Counted from the stretch's first letter, positions 1 to 7,512 are shown. The stretch is DNA of 44,598 nt from Acidobacteriota bacterium (GCA_003010405.1 PJLO01000018.1:1-44598), one strand, 5' to 3'. Notes: generated from the sequence alone by a model not told the origin. Translations and numbers: made by a program.

Positions 1-55
1 CTACTGGCTCACTTTTACTCCGCCCTACTGGCCTACTTTTACTCCGCCCTTGACA
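1..55. mobile_element. Terminus of an IS21-family-like insertion sequence (left)
   Basis: These 55 bases are repeated exactly, in inverted orientation, at the right end of the window. They contain two 24-bp direct repeats (1-24 and 25-48) that differ at two bases, and finish in CTTGACA, giving a terminal CA as expected of an IS21-type end (TG...CA). Multiple short terminal repeats are a known trait of the IS21 family. The transposase genes (istA/istB) would lie outside the window, so the family call is inferred from the ends only. Confidence 0.65.
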
Positions 56-326
56 CCACAGATCCACGATCCCAAGGATTGATCACGCAGGCGTGATCAG
101 GTACGGAATGCATGTACGATTCCTCAAAGCCGTGGAATCCGATAATCCATCTGCCTTGAGGCCCCGATGCTAAGTTGCAATTCGTGTTCGTGACTGTGGC
201 GAATTCAGTTCCATTGAAGTCAACCACGATGCGCCCACTTGGATATTGCCCTTCGGATTGCGGGGCGTTGCAAAGTTCGTCGACGGTGGACAGGTTGTTC
301 TTAGGTGCGGGTGATACGTTACCCAT
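39..326 (-). CDS. Hypothetical protein, 3' end replaced by IS sequence
   Basis: A 95-aa protein of unknown function. The start at 326 is supported by GGAGAT four bases upstream. No domain, signal peptide or membrane segment is recognised; the middle has Gly/Trp-rich stretches and scattered Cys and His. The stop codon (39-41) and the last four residues, SRAE, are encoded inside the IS terminus, so the original gene was probably longer and was cut by the insertion. It lies downstream of the serine recombinase on the same strand, 55 bp away, and could be co-transcribed with it. It is a real reading frame by its ribosome-binding site, but its present product is probably a fragment. Confidence 0.5.
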   Translation of the reverse strand: MGNVSPAPKNNLSTVDELCNAPQSEGQYPSGRIVVDFNGTEFATVTNTNCNLASGPQGRWIIGFHGFEESYMHSVPDHACVINPWDRGSVVSRAE

Positions 327-380
327 GGTGATCTCCTTTTCGAAATGTGTTTAGCGTGACGGACGATTCGACTAGTTGTG

Positions 381-1049
381 CTAGCAGGCGCGATCGGACT
401 GTCGAGAACAGATTGACACTGACTGATTAGGGAACTTCTGAGCGGCGCGCACGACGGTTCCGACTCCCAGCCCCATCTTCTTCGCAACAGCGCGCCAGCC
501 GAGCCCAGAGGACCGAAGGCGGTCTATTTCCGAAAGGCTCACACTCACCGGTGGACGTCCGAGGCGCTTTCCCTTGGAACGTGCATTGCGGAGGCCGGCG
601 CGAACCCGTTCCTGAATCAGCGCACGCTCGAACTCGGCCATGGCACCGATGATTTGAAACATCAGGCGACCGGATGGAGTGCTCAGGTCGAGGTTGTCGC
701 GGAGCGAGACGAAGGCGACTCCTAAGGCTTCCAGTTCAGCCAGGCTCACGACCAGCATCTTAAGGCTGCGGGCGAAGCGATCAAGCTTCCACACCGCGAT
801 CACGTCCACGCGGCGCTGGCGCGCGTCCAGCATCAGGCGGTTGAGCTCAGGTCGCGACTCTTTTGAACCGGAAACTCCCTGGTCGACATATTCTCCAGCG
901 ATCTCCCAGCCGCGGCGGGTAGCGTATTCGCGCATCTCTCGGAGCTGCAGTTCGGGGTCTTGCCCATTGTGAGTGCTAACGCGAGCATAAAGGGCCACGC
1001 GAAGCATCGGGACTGCCGACGATGCGGCAGTAGAATGGATCTTAGCCAT
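381..1049 (-). CDS. Serine recombinase (resolvase/invertase family)
   Basis: A 222-aa site-specific recombinase that cuts DNA through a serine. Seen: YARVST near residues 21-26 (catalytic Ser25), the WKLDRFARS motif, then FQIIGAMAEFER and QERVRAGL leading into the long helix, KGKRLGRPP, and a C-terminal helix-turn-helix (GLGWRAVAKKMGLGVGTV). Length and order match small Tn3-resolvase/DNA-invertase proteins, not large serine integrases. The start at 1049 is fixed by GGAGG a few bases upstream. A TTGACA promoter and a long inverted repeat lie in its leader. It may resolve or invert DNA of the mobile element that fills 1-7580, or be the remnant of a transposon. The family is certain; the target site is not known. 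Confidence 0.93.
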   Translation of the reverse strand: MAKIHSTAASSAVPMLRVALYARVSTHNGQDPELQLREMREYATRRGWEIAGEYVDQGVSGSKESRPELNRLMLDARQRRVDVIAVWKLDRFARSLKMLVVSLAELEALGVAFVSLRDNLDLSTPSGRLMFQIIGAMAEFERALIQERVRAGLRNARSKGKRLGRPPVSVSLSEIDRLRSSGLGWRAVAKKMGLGVGTVVRAAQKFPNQSVSICSRQSDRAC

Positions 1050-1077
1050 CGAAGCCTCCTTAAAGGCTGCTTGGTTA

Positions 1078-1112
1078 GCGCTGTGCAGGTGTTGGTAGCA
1101 CCTGCACAGCGC
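1078..1112. repeat. 14-bp perfect inverted repeat in the recombinase leader
   Basis: GCGCTGTGCAGGTG (1078-1091) and its exact complement (1099-1112) are separated by 7 bases. The repeat lies between the predicted transcription start and the GGAGG of the serine recombinase. It has no T-run after it, so it is not a standard terminator. It could be an operator for autoregulation, half of a recombination site, or a leader hairpin. Confidence 0.75.
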
Positions 1113-1127
1113 GTCTCATTGCCCACC

Positions 1128-1156
1128 TTTTTAGAACACCATTTCTAACCTGTCAA
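1128..1156 (-). promoter_or_regulatory. Sigma70-type promoter for the serine recombinase
   Basis: On the minus strand, TTGACA (1156-1151) is followed after exactly 17 bases by TAAAAA (1133-1128). The -35 box is a perfect match and the -10 box matches 4 of 6. Transcription would start near 1121, just before the inverted repeat. The A/T-rich stretch 1157-1200 upstream could also serve the divergent gene at 1226. Confidence 0.6.
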
Positions 1157-1225
1157 GAAAAATATTAATTTCCTGGTTAATTTGTTTTGCTTCACCTTGC
1201 CGTATGGTGCGATACTCAAGCCACC

Positions 1226-1444
1226 ATGGCTACTCAGAAGAAGAGACCGAAGCGGTATCAGACGAAACAGCGGAAGGAAGCAGCACTGAGCCGAGCGATG
1301 AGCGAGCTCGCCAAGGTCGGAGCCAAGGCTCGTGCTCAGAAGTTATCCCCAGAGCGTCGCCGTGAGATCGCGATAAAGGCGTCCAAAGCTGCTGCTGCGG
1401 CGCGCACAAAGAGAGCGGCCGAGCGAAAGCTTGGGGCGGAATAG
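1226..1444 (+). CDS. Small basic protein, possibly nucleic-acid binding
   Basis: A 72-aa Lys/Arg/Ala-rich protein starting MATQKKRPKRY and containing LSPERRREIAIKASKAAAAA, a segment like short basic motifs found in many small bacterial proteins of unknown function. The composition suggests DNA or RNA binding. The ATG at 1226 is preferred over an upstream TTG because the basic domain begins there; no clear ribosome-binding site is seen. It is divergent from the serine recombinase and ends 10 bases before the GTG of the next gene, so the two are probably one transcript. Confidence 0.6.
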   Translation: MATQKKRPKRYQTKQRKEAALSRAMSELAKVGAKARAQKLSPERRREIAIKASKAAAAARTKRAAERKLGAE

Positions 1445-1454
1445 AGGTGGACGC

Positions 1455-2483
1455 GTGACACCAGCAGATTCTGAGGTGGTTGCAGCCGCATCTAGAGGGC
1501 TTTATTACGAATTTATACGTATAACCGAAACCCAGGAAAACTTGGCCATAGATGCCGTTCGCGCCGAGCCTCGTGGACTCACGTTAATAATCGCTGTCAA
1601 AAGGTGGGCTGGGGCGCTGGGTGAGGCGTGTCTCGCCTATGTTTCGGAGAAGACCAGACTATACTCTGCTTTCGCTGACCCGAACCTTAAGGTGCTGGGC
1701 ACGCTCATATCTGCTCTTTGCGCTCATCTTGGATTGCCGAATGAAGATCTGCTTTACGCGAGCGCGGAATGGCCGGAAGAAAATCGCCTGGACCAATTTG
1801 TTTTTGCTGCGGTGGGCACTTCCGTCATGACCGGACTTTCTAAGGACGGGGACCTCCAACGGATCAAATCTCGACTTCCGTGGTGGGAACCCAGTCGCGG
1901 GACATTTGCTAGGGCATCTGCTGGCTCGCGACCTGAGATCGAGAAGATCCGCAATGAGTGGTATCTCACAGAGGAAGAGACGCACAAAGAATTGCGCAAT
2001 CTGACAGAGTGTTTCCAGAACGTGTTGCTGGACAGGTTGTTCGAAGCTACGGACGAAGCGCTGGTCGCGGCAAAATTAGCCTTCCCGCATCTCTCCGCTG
2101 CATTTGAGGAAAGACCCAGCAATCAAATGAATGTTATGCAACGACGCGCTGCGATGGTGGTCAAAGTTCGAGAGGAGATAAGACTTGTTCGGCCTCTGTT
2201 AAAGGAAGACTCAGATTACCCGCTGTTGAAGGAACAGCAGCCCGATTTCATCCTTTTCGAAATTTGCGAACAAGATCCCCAACTAAAAGAGCTCCTTTTG
2301 GGAATAAATTGCCATCATCAAAGGAAAGCCTTGCGATTTGCTAAACAGGTTTCGGCTGCAAAATGCAACGTCAAGCTAAACACGATCGAGAAGGCGTGGG
2401 ATCTGTACAATCCCGATCGTAAGCCGCGTGTTGCTCAAACTAAAATTCGCCCTAAAGCACCAGGACAGAAGACACACAAATAA
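1455..2483 (+). CDS. Hypothetical protein of the mobile element
   Basis: A 342-aa soluble protein that I do not recognise. The GTG start at 1455 is chosen because AGAGGTGG lies just upstream; an earlier in-frame TTG (1431) would overlap the preceding gene and has no such site. The N-terminal half has a stretch resembling an alpha/beta core (LTLIIAVKRWAGALGEA, LKVLGTLISALCAHLGL). The C-terminal half is mostly charged helix and ends in a basic tail (residues about 320-342). No signal peptide, membrane segment, nuclease motif or ATPase motif is visible. Its place behind a small basic protein and opposite a recombinase makes it an accessory (cargo or regulatory) gene. Confidence 0.7.
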   Translation: MTPADSEVVAAASRGLYYEFIRITETQENLAIDAVRAEPRGLTLIIAVKRWAGALGEACLAYVSEKTRLYSAFADPNLKVLGTLISALCAHLGLPNEDLLYASAEWPEENRLDQFVFAAVGTSVMTGLSKDGDLQRIKSRLPWWEPSRGTFARASAGSRPEIEKIRNEWYLTEEETHKELRNLTECFQNVLLDRLFEATDEALVAAKLAFPHLSAAFEERPSNQMNVMQRRAAMVVKVREEIRLVRPLLKEDSDYPLLKEQQPDFILFEICEQDPQLKELLLGINCHHQRKALRFAKQVSAAKCNVKLNTIEKAWDLYNPDRKPRVAQTKIRPKAPGQKTHK

Positions 2484-2514
2484 TCCGAGTGCTCTTCCCG
2501 CCTCTACACGCCCC

Positions 2515-2570
2515 AATACGCGACGAGTTTCAATTCCGCATACGCATAAATACGCGCCTAAATACGCGCC
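2515..2570. repeat. Cluster of ATACGC direct repeats
   Basis: ATACGC occurs at 2516, 2540, 2550 and 2562. The last two copies are longer (AAATACGCGCC) and 12 bases apart, about one helical turn. The cluster is in the 216-bp gap before the gene at 2700. It could be an operator or a small iteron set near the element's replication genes. No transcription signal was found within it. Confidence 0.4.
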
Positions 2571-2699
2571 AAAAGCTCTGAAAACCGGCTTTAGGATGTG
2601 TGTATCGCTTCCTGACAACTCAGGGCGCGACGAGGCAAAGTCTGTAACGCTGCACCCGCGAAAAAATCATTATGGGTGCTCTCGTAAGGAGCTAATCCT

Positions 2700-3023
2700 G
2701 TGGCACGCCGTTTCCACGTCTACTCACATGATGCAAACCCAGCAATTGATTCGCCCAGCGAGTATGTGAATAGTGAACGCAAAGATCACCTCATCTCGTT
2801 GGGCATCTGCAAAATGATTGGCCCTCGGGCTCTGCAGAGGGTTCGAACTCGCAAATTCGACAATCGCGGCGACAAGGAGATTAAGAACAAGCAGCCATTC
2901 GACTTCGCTCAGATTGATAGCGGCGCGACTGGTTGGAGAATGGTGGCGCAAACGCAGAAGCCATGCGGTCGTGGTCGCGTCCAAGTCGGTCCCGGATGCC
3001 CGAGATTCACAATAGTTTGGTAG
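2700..3023 (+). CDS. Hypothetical protein
   Basis: A 107-aa basic protein of unknown function, starting with GTG at 2700 behind a good AAGGAG site (2686-2691). It begins MARRFHVYSHDANPAID and has no recognised domain, signal peptide or membrane helix. The last 25 residues are Gly/Pro/Arg-rich and could be a tail. It lies between the ATACGC repeats and a small helix-turn-helix gene, in the early/control part of the mobile element. It is considered real because of the ribosome-binding site and the plausible protein composition. Confidence 0.55.
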   Translation: MARRFHVYSHDANPAIDSPSEYVNSERKDHLISLGICKMIGPRALQRVRTRKFDNRGDKEIKNKQPFDFAQIDSGATGWRMVAQTQKPCGRGRVQVGPGCPRFTIVW

Positions 3024-3063
3024 CAAGGCCGTGAGCACAACCGGTATGCAGCAGGAGAAACGC

Positions 3064-3264
3064 ATGAAGAATACAGCGACTTCAACAAACAACGAGGTAT
3101 TAGCCTTGCCGCGCGCCGATGCAGCTCGTGCTATCGGCGTGAGCACGAGAAGTCTCGATCGCTTGATTCAGGCCGGCGCGATTCGTACAGTGCCAGCTTT
3201 TCGGCGCAGGCTTATTCCTAGAGACGAACTGCAGCGGTTTCTTAACGAAGGAGGTCACGAGTAG
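3064..3264 (+). CDS. Small helix-turn-helix DNA-binding protein (excisionase/MerR-like)
   Basis: A 66-aa protein with ALPRADAARAIGVSTRSLDR followed by an LIQAGAIRTVPAF wing and RRLIPRDELQRFL. This is the pattern of the excisionase-type (HTH_17, MerR-like winged) fold: a recognition helix, then a beta wing and the motif where the residue list is read as 'insert in row'. The ATG at 3064 is preferred because AGGAG sits 6 bases upstream; an earlier GTG at 3031 lacks a site. It probably regulates the element's early genes or acts as a directionality factor. A terminator follows about 30 bp after its stop. Confidence 0.8.
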   Translation: MKNTATSTNNEVLALPRADAARAIGVSTRSLDRLIQAGAIRTVPAFRRRLIPRDELQRFLNEGGHE

Positions 3265-3295
3265 CGCGCTCAGGCTAGCTCTCAGTCGTGAATTA

Positions 3296-3326
3296 GGCCC
3301 GCCATCCGGCGGCCTTTTCTTTTTGG
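3296..3326 (+). terminator. Rho-independent terminator
   Basis: A G/C-rich hairpin (GGCCCGCC, loop ATCC, GGCGGCC, with one bulged base) is followed by TTTTCTTTTT. It ends the transcript of the small HTH gene and separates it from the replication gene run that starts at 3374. Confidence 0.75.
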
Positions 3327-3373
3327 ACAAAACAAACGGCGCGCTGGCAGCGTCGCCGTAGAAAGGACTAATC

Positions 3374-3661
3374 TTGTCAGACCAACAGTATCACGTTCCC
3401 ATTCCTGCGACAATTTCTTCCGTTGCCGAAGCGCGCGCGAAACGTATTTCCAAGCGTGAGCAGATTGAGAGGTTCTTTGCCGAGCGGCTCGGACAGAAAA
3501 TCTTGAGCACCGATCTCCACGCTCGGTTTGGCTCGGCGGTTCGCACCAGGATCAGCGAACTCAACCGCTCCAACAGTTGTCAGCTCGTAATCTCCAACAA
3601 AGTGACTATCCTGCCTGGCGGTGTCGAGGAGTCCACCTATGTCGCGGAGGTGCGGCCGTGA
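3374..3661 (+). CDS. Small protein, possible winged-helix fold
   Basis: A 95-aa protein with a TTG start at 3374 behind AGAAAGGA. Residues 25-60 (KREQIERFFAERLGQKI, then LHARFGSAVRTRISELNR) look like a helix-turn-helix in which the second helix ends in RISEL, and a short beta wing follows (QLVISNKVTILPGG). Such winged-helix proteins occur in phage early regions. This is a fold guess, not a family assignment. It is the first gene of a coupled run; its stop overlaps the GTG of the next gene. Confidence 0.65.
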   Translation: MSDQQYHVPIPATISSVAEARAKRISKREQIERFFAERLGQKILSTDLHARFGSAVRTRISELNRSNSCQLVISNKVTILPGGVEESTYVAEVRP

Positions 3662-3897
3662 GTGCGCGAATCCTCCCTATCAGGCAAATCCGTCAGAATC
3701 AATTCGCGGAAAGTTTAGGTGTGGTTGGGCCCATCCTTACCGAGTACCGCATGAAGCTTCAGAAGAAGTCCGTTGCCGCAGCAGAAACGCGCAGCCCCGA
3801 AATGGCCGACCTTGGAGCGGAGCTGACGGCTTTTGACCGTTGGCGCGCATTTGAACTCGGTCGAAACAAGGCAGACTTACACGGGGGCACGCGATGA
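3658..3897 (+). CDS. Hypothetical protein
   Basis: A 79-aa protein starting with GTG at 3658, which overlaps the previous stop (GTGA) and has GGAGG 7 bases upstream. No domain is recognised. It is rich in Arg/Gln/Glu and predicted helical (ILTEYRMKLQKKSVAAAETR). Translational coupling on both sides (its stop overlaps the next ATG) puts it in the replication module, so an accessory replication or regulatory role is likely, but nothing in the sequence shows it. Confidence 0.6.
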   Translation: MSARILPIRQIRQNQFAESLGVVGPILTEYRMKLQKKSVAAAETRSPEMADLGAELTAFDRWRAFELGRNKADLHGGTR

Positions 3898-4751
3898 CAA
3901 TAACGAAGCGGCCATCGTTCCAGTTCTATCCCGGCGATTGGCTTCACGATGTTGGCTTGCGAGCCTGTTCGCTGGCTGCAAGAGGGCTGTGGGCTGACAT
4001 ATTGTGCTACATGCACCAGGGAGAGCCTTACGGGTTTCTAGTCCTGCCCACAACAAGCGAGCAGAAGGACCCCGGAAAGGATACCGGAAAGGACATCCTT
4101 TATCCGGTCCTTCCACCCGTCCTTGCTCGAATGGTGGGAGCATCGCTACAAGAGACCGAGGCACTTCTCGGCGAACTTGAGGCGGTTGGGGTGTTTAGTA
4201 GGACACCTGAAGGCGTCATCTTTAGCCGCCGCATGGTCCGCGATGAGGAACTGCGGCAAACCCGCGCTACAGGCGGGTTCAAGAGTCTGAACAATCCCAA
4301 AGTCCCAAAGCCGAAAGCCGATAAGGACTCCCCCAAGGACCACCAGAAGGATACCTTCGGGGTATCCTTACCCCCATCCTTCGGGGGGTCCCCTTCATCT
4401 TCATCTTCTTCTTCAAAGAAAGAAGAGAGCCCTTCTTTTAAAGACGAGTTCACCGAACTAGAGTACGCACGGAAGTTTTGGGATGAGCTTGGGATACCCT
4501 CCACACCATCCACGCTGACCACGGCCGCTCAAGCTATCAGGCTGGTCGCCGACCGTGAGGAGTGCTCGCTCGAAGTGGCTGGCGAACGAGTTCTTGTCCG
4601 AGCCCAAGCCGCGCGCAAGGCAGGCAAGAAAGTGAACAGCTTTTGGTTCACCGATGGTGGCCATCTTGTTTCTGCCGAGGGCGCGATCGGTCTACAGCCG
4701 GTATCCGCAGAGAACAGCCTGGCGGCGCGCAATCGCAGGGAGCGACAATGA
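3894..4751 (+). CDS. Phage-type replication initiator/helicase-loader-like protein
   Basis: A 285-aa protein. Residues 8-55 (FQFYPGDWLHD, then CSLAARGLWADILCYMH) match the start of DUF1376/replication-organiser proteins of phages, which often begin with FYPxDW and an 'ARGxY/W' helix. The N-terminal part (to about 120) looks like a winged-helix domain. A low-complexity Ser/Lys/Pro/Asp linker runs from about 140 to 190, with a run of seven serines. A helical C-terminal domain follows (about 190-285). It sits directly before a DnaB-type helicase with overlapping start (ATGA), the usual place of a helicase loader or O-type origin protein. The functional role is inferred from order and the N-terminal motif. 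Confidence 0.75.
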   Translation: MTITKRPSFQFYPGDWLHDVGLRACSLAARGLWADILCYMHQGEPYGFLVLPTTSEQKDPGKDTGKDILYPVLPPVLARMVGASLQETEALLGELEAVGVFSRTPEGVIFSRRMVRDEELRQTRATGGFKSLNNPKVPKPKADKDSPKDHQKDTFGVSLPPSFGGSPSSSSSSSKKEESPSFKDEFTELEYARKFWDELGIPSTPSTLTTAAQAIRLVADREECSLEVAGERVLVRAQAARKAGKKVNSFWFTDGGHLVSAEGAIGLQPVSAENSLAARNRRERQ

Positions 4752-6067
4752 GCAGCCCGGCGCTTTCACTCGATCGTGGACTGCCGGCAGCACCGGAGAT
4801 TGAAAGAGTCCTTTTGGGGGCGATTCTGGTCAACCCGGAGCTGATCTTTGAGGCGCTGGCCAAGCTCCGCATGGATGATTTCTACCTCGACGCACACCGT
4901 CGCATCTTCACTCGACTCTGCGCGATGCATGACGCAGGCCAGCCGATTGAGGAGATGGCTCTGGTCGAGGAACTAAGGGATCGCACCGAGCTTGATGCGG
5001 TTGGAGGAGTGGGATACATCGCTGGGCTCACCACGGGCGTGGTAAAGCGCTCTTCACTCGCCTATCACATTGAGCTGATCCGGAAGAAATCACGGCAGCG
5101 CTCCATCATCCATGCCTCCAATGCAGCACTGGAGGCTGCCCTGGAGGAGGGCGGGGAACCGGAAATGATCGCGGCGCAACTACAGGATACGTTGCTTGAA
5201 CTGCAGACCTCCGGGGAAGGCCCGCGGCCGATCGGCGCGGTGATGACGGAGGCTGTTCAGAGGCTTCAGCGATTACAAGAACGGGACGCAGGCGACTGCC
5301 TCGGGCTTACTACCACGATTCCATCGATTGACGAAGCCACCACCGCAATCCGCGATTCCGAGTTCTGGATTGTGGGAGCAAGGCCCAATGTGGGGAAGAC
5401 TCCGTTCGGGTGCCAGATCGCCATTGCAAACGCCAAGCGCGGTATTCCTGTGCTGGTGTTTAGTTTGGAAATGGATGAGATTCAGTTGGCCTGGCGTACC
5501 TTGTCCCATGCTGGTTTTGCAAAACCAGCCGTTGTGCGCGATCCGCGTTACGCGCTACGGCCTACTTGGGAAGCGATCACGAGTGCGCCGACAGCAGTCG
5601 CCTCGTGGCCACTGTTCATTGATGCCACGCCGGGGATTTCGATCAGCGAGATTCGGCATCGCACCCGGTTTGCCGTTGCAAAACACGGCATTCGCCTCGT
5701 TGTGATTGATTACGTCCAGTTGGTCTCTGCCTCGGGTAAGGGCGGCTACGAGCGGGTTTCGAATGTTGCCCGCGGTCTCCAGCGCCTGTGCCGAGAAACC
5801 CGCTGTCCGATCCTGGCCTTGTCACAGCTCAACAGAGAGGCAAAGGATTTGAGCCGGGAGCCAATGCTTGGAGACCTTCGAGAGTCTGGAGAACTGGAGC
5901 AGAACGCGAATGTGGTTCTACTCCTCCATCGGCCGCCATGTGCGGAAGACAGCACGCCCGGACGCGAGGGGAAGATCATCGCGGCGAAGGTACGCGAAGG
6001 CCGAGGAGGCGCCGTGAACGTGTTCTTCGATGAGAAGACGCTGACCTTTCAGGAGCACCGCTCATGA
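4748..6067 (+). CDS. DnaB-family replicative helicase
   Basis: A 439-aa hexameric helicase of the DnaB/RecA-fold family, close in size to chromosomal DnaB. The N-terminal domain begins about residue 12 (PEIERVLLGAILVNPELI). The C-terminal motor has Walker A GARPNVGKT at about 210-218, the sensor stretch VFSLEM, Walker B LVVIDYVQL at about 317-325, LSQLNR, and GDLRESGELEQNANVV near the end. The start ATG at 4748 overlaps the previous stop. It would unwind DNA for replication of the element and has its loader-like partner upstream. Its presence argues that the element replicates on its own, at least when excised. Confidence 0.93.
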   Translation: MSSPALSLDRGLPAAPEIERVLLGAILVNPELIFEALAKLRMDDFYLDAHRRIFTRLCAMHDAGQPIEEMALVEELRDRTELDAVGGVGYIAGLTTGVVKRSSLAYHIELIRKKSRQRSIIHASNAALEAALEEGGEPEMIAAQLQDTLLELQTSGEGPRPIGAVMTEAVQRLQRLQERDAGDCLGLTTTIPSIDEATTAIRDSEFWIVGARPNVGKTPFGCQIAIANAKRGIPVLVFSLEMDEIQLAWRTLSHAGFAKPAVVRDPRYALRPTWEAITSAPTAVASWPLFIDATPGISISEIRHRTRFAVAKHGIRLVVIDYVQLVSASGKGGYERVSNVARGLQRLCRETRCPILALSQLNREAKDLSREPMLGDLRESGELEQNANVVLLLHRPPCAEDSTPGREGKIIAAKVREGRGGAVNVFFDEKTLTFQEHRS

Positions 6068-6231
6068 CACACACAGGCAGAGAAATCGATGAAGGAGCGT
6101 ACCAAAAACCTGTGAAGACGACAGCGTGTAAGCGACTCATTCCAAATCCGGCTTACGAGCGACGACAGGTGTTCAGAAAACACATGATTTTGAGCGCATG
6201 TATCGATAAGGCAGAGCAGAAATGGCGATAA
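6064..6231 (+). CDS. 55-aa coupled protein
   Basis: A short frame of 55 codons starting at ATG 6064, which overlaps the DnaB stop (ATGA), and ending at 6231, ten bases inside the next gene. The sequence is basic (KTTACKRLIPNPAYERRQVFR) with no recognised domain. Overlap on both sides is the same pattern as the neighbouring genes and suggests translational coupling. It has no separate ribosome-binding site, so its translation would depend on DnaB. It could be only a link frame keeping ribosomes on the message. Confidence 0.5.
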   Translation: MTHTGREIDEGAYQKPVKTTACKRLIPNPAYERRQVFRKHMILSACIDKAEQKWR

Positions 6232-6476
6232 ACGGACGAAACGTAGCAGGTGATGTTACCGCACTTGATTTGCTGACGGAGCAAGAAGCGACCGCTTTTC
6301 TTCATAAAAGCGCACGTGTTTTGCGGTTCTGGAGAACTGCTGGAATCGGGCCTGCATATGTGAAGCTCGGGAAAACGGTTCTCTATGATCGAGCCGACCT
6401 GATAGCCTACATCCGGAGCAATACAGTCCAGCCTTCCGTGCGAGCCGCAATGGAGGAAAACTGTGGCGCTCATTAA
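6222..6476 (+). CDS. Excisionase-like helix-turn-helix protein
   Basis: An 84-aa protein with LLTEQEATAFLHKSARVLRF, a wing (TAGIGPAYVKLGKTVLYDRAD) and LIAYIRSNTV. This is the AlpA/excisionase (HTH_17) pattern: a winged helix with a 'GpayvklG' wing and an 'aYiR' end. Such proteins bend att-site DNA and direct integrase towards excision, or regulate integrase. Its start overlaps the previous 55-aa frame and its end overlaps the integrase start by 14 bases. This position directly before an integrase strengthens the excisionase reading. Confidence 0.82.
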   Translation: MAINGRNVAGDVTALDLLTEQEATAFLHKSARVLRFWRTAGIGPAYVKLGKTVLYDRADLIAYIRSNTVQPSVRAAMEENCGAH

Positions 6477-7509
6477 ACGCGGCCGATTCTACCATTACGA
6501 GTTCCAGGTCAATGGAATCCGTTTTCGTGGGTCGACCAAACAAACAACCGAGACAAAGGCAAAGCAAGTCGAGGTACGCAAGATGCATGAGGCTCAGGAG
6601 AACGGTTATCGGCCCTTTCCCAGAAAGCCCCCCATCCTGCGCGATTTCGCAACCACCGTGCTCAAAGCTGTCGACAGTAGTGCGCTGGATCCCGACACAA
6701 AGCGCTATTACCGGAATGGCTGGAGCCGCATCGCATCCACACCACTGGCTAACATGCGGCTGGATTGGATCACTACCGAGGCAGTCGAGGCCATTGAACT
6801 CAGTGGCTCGCCGTCGTGGCAAAATCAGGCGCTCCGAACCCTGAGCATGATTTTGTCGAAAGCCGCTGGGAAGCATTATCTGCATGAGAGGCCCAAGATC
6901 AAGCTGCTCAAAGAGCAACGCAGAGAGCGCATGATTGACGATGACGATGAGAAGGCGTTGCTGAAGGTAGCTGAACCAACCCTAAAGGACGTGCTCGTGA
7001 TCATTCGGGATATGGGGCTTCGGCCTGACGAACTTTTCCGTATGCGTTGGGAACACGTCCATTGGGAAAAGCGTCTGTACTTCAATCCCTACGGCAAGAG
7101 TAGCAAGGCTCGGCGTTGGATTCCAATGAGTCAGCGGGTGGTCGATGTTCTGAAGGAGAGATTGCGCAAACAGTCTTTACCGAGAGCTGCATCACGCCGA
7201 AAAGTTGTAAAGCTCCCATCTTCCCCTGAGTGGGTGTTTCCCTCCAAGAGGGCGGGGTCGGGGCATCTGACAACGGTCGCCAAGCAATTCCGCGAGGCGA
7301 GATGCTTAGCGGAGCTACCAGAAAGCCTGAAGCTCTATGGTGGTCGTCATGCGTTTGGAACCTATGCGGTCGAGGCTACCGGGAACGTATTCGCAGTTGC
7401 CGATGCTATGGGACATGAGGATCTGAAGACTACGCGCATCTATCAGCATCCTGAGTTGGACACAATTCGGGAGGCTATTGATCAGCGTAATAACCGGAGG
7501 GTGATGTGA
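6463..7509 (+). CDS. Tyrosine-type site-specific integrase
   Basis: A 348-aa integrase (GTG start, GGAGG at 6452-6456). The N-terminal part has a short arm-binding-type domain and a core-binding helix bundle (about 50-160). The catalytic domain shows Arg187 in GLRPDE, the Lys of GKSSKAR, box II LYGGRHAFGT with Arg295, GHEDLKTTRIYQHP with the catalytic Tyr327. The residue that is usually His in the HxxR motif (position 292) is Tyr. It lies 79 bp from the 3' end of tRNA-Thr, the usual arrangement for integration into a tRNA gene. It inserts and, with the excisionase, removes the element on its left. Confidence 0.93.
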   Translation: MALIKRGRFYHYEFQVNGIRFRGSTKQTTETKAKQVEVRKMHEAQENGYRPFPRKPPILRDFATTVLKAVDSSALDPDTKRYYRNGWSRIASTPLANMRLDWITTEAVEAIELSGSPSWQNQALRTLSMILSKAAGKHYLHERPKIKLLKEQRRERMIDDDDEKALLKVAEPTLKDVLVIIRDMGLRPDELFRMRWEHVHWEKRLYFNPYGKSSKARRWIPMSQRVVDVLKERLRKQSLPRAASRRKVVKLPSSPEWVFPSKRAGSGHLTTVAKQFREARCLAELPESLKLYGGRHAFGTYAVEATGNVFAVADAMGHEDLKTTRIYQHPELDTIREAIDQRNNRRVM

Positions 7510-7512
7510 GAG

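Noticed and set aside
391..400. CGATCGGACT, a ten-base match to the tRNA-Thr 3' part (7597-7606), as a left att site
   Set aside because: Too short, inside the serine recombinase gene, and the match stops at once. The other att site is probably left of the window.
2428..2769. Plus-strand frame overlapping the end of the 342-aa gene
   Set aside because: No ribosome-binding site, low-complexity, and it runs through the ATACGC repeats and the better supported 2700 gene.
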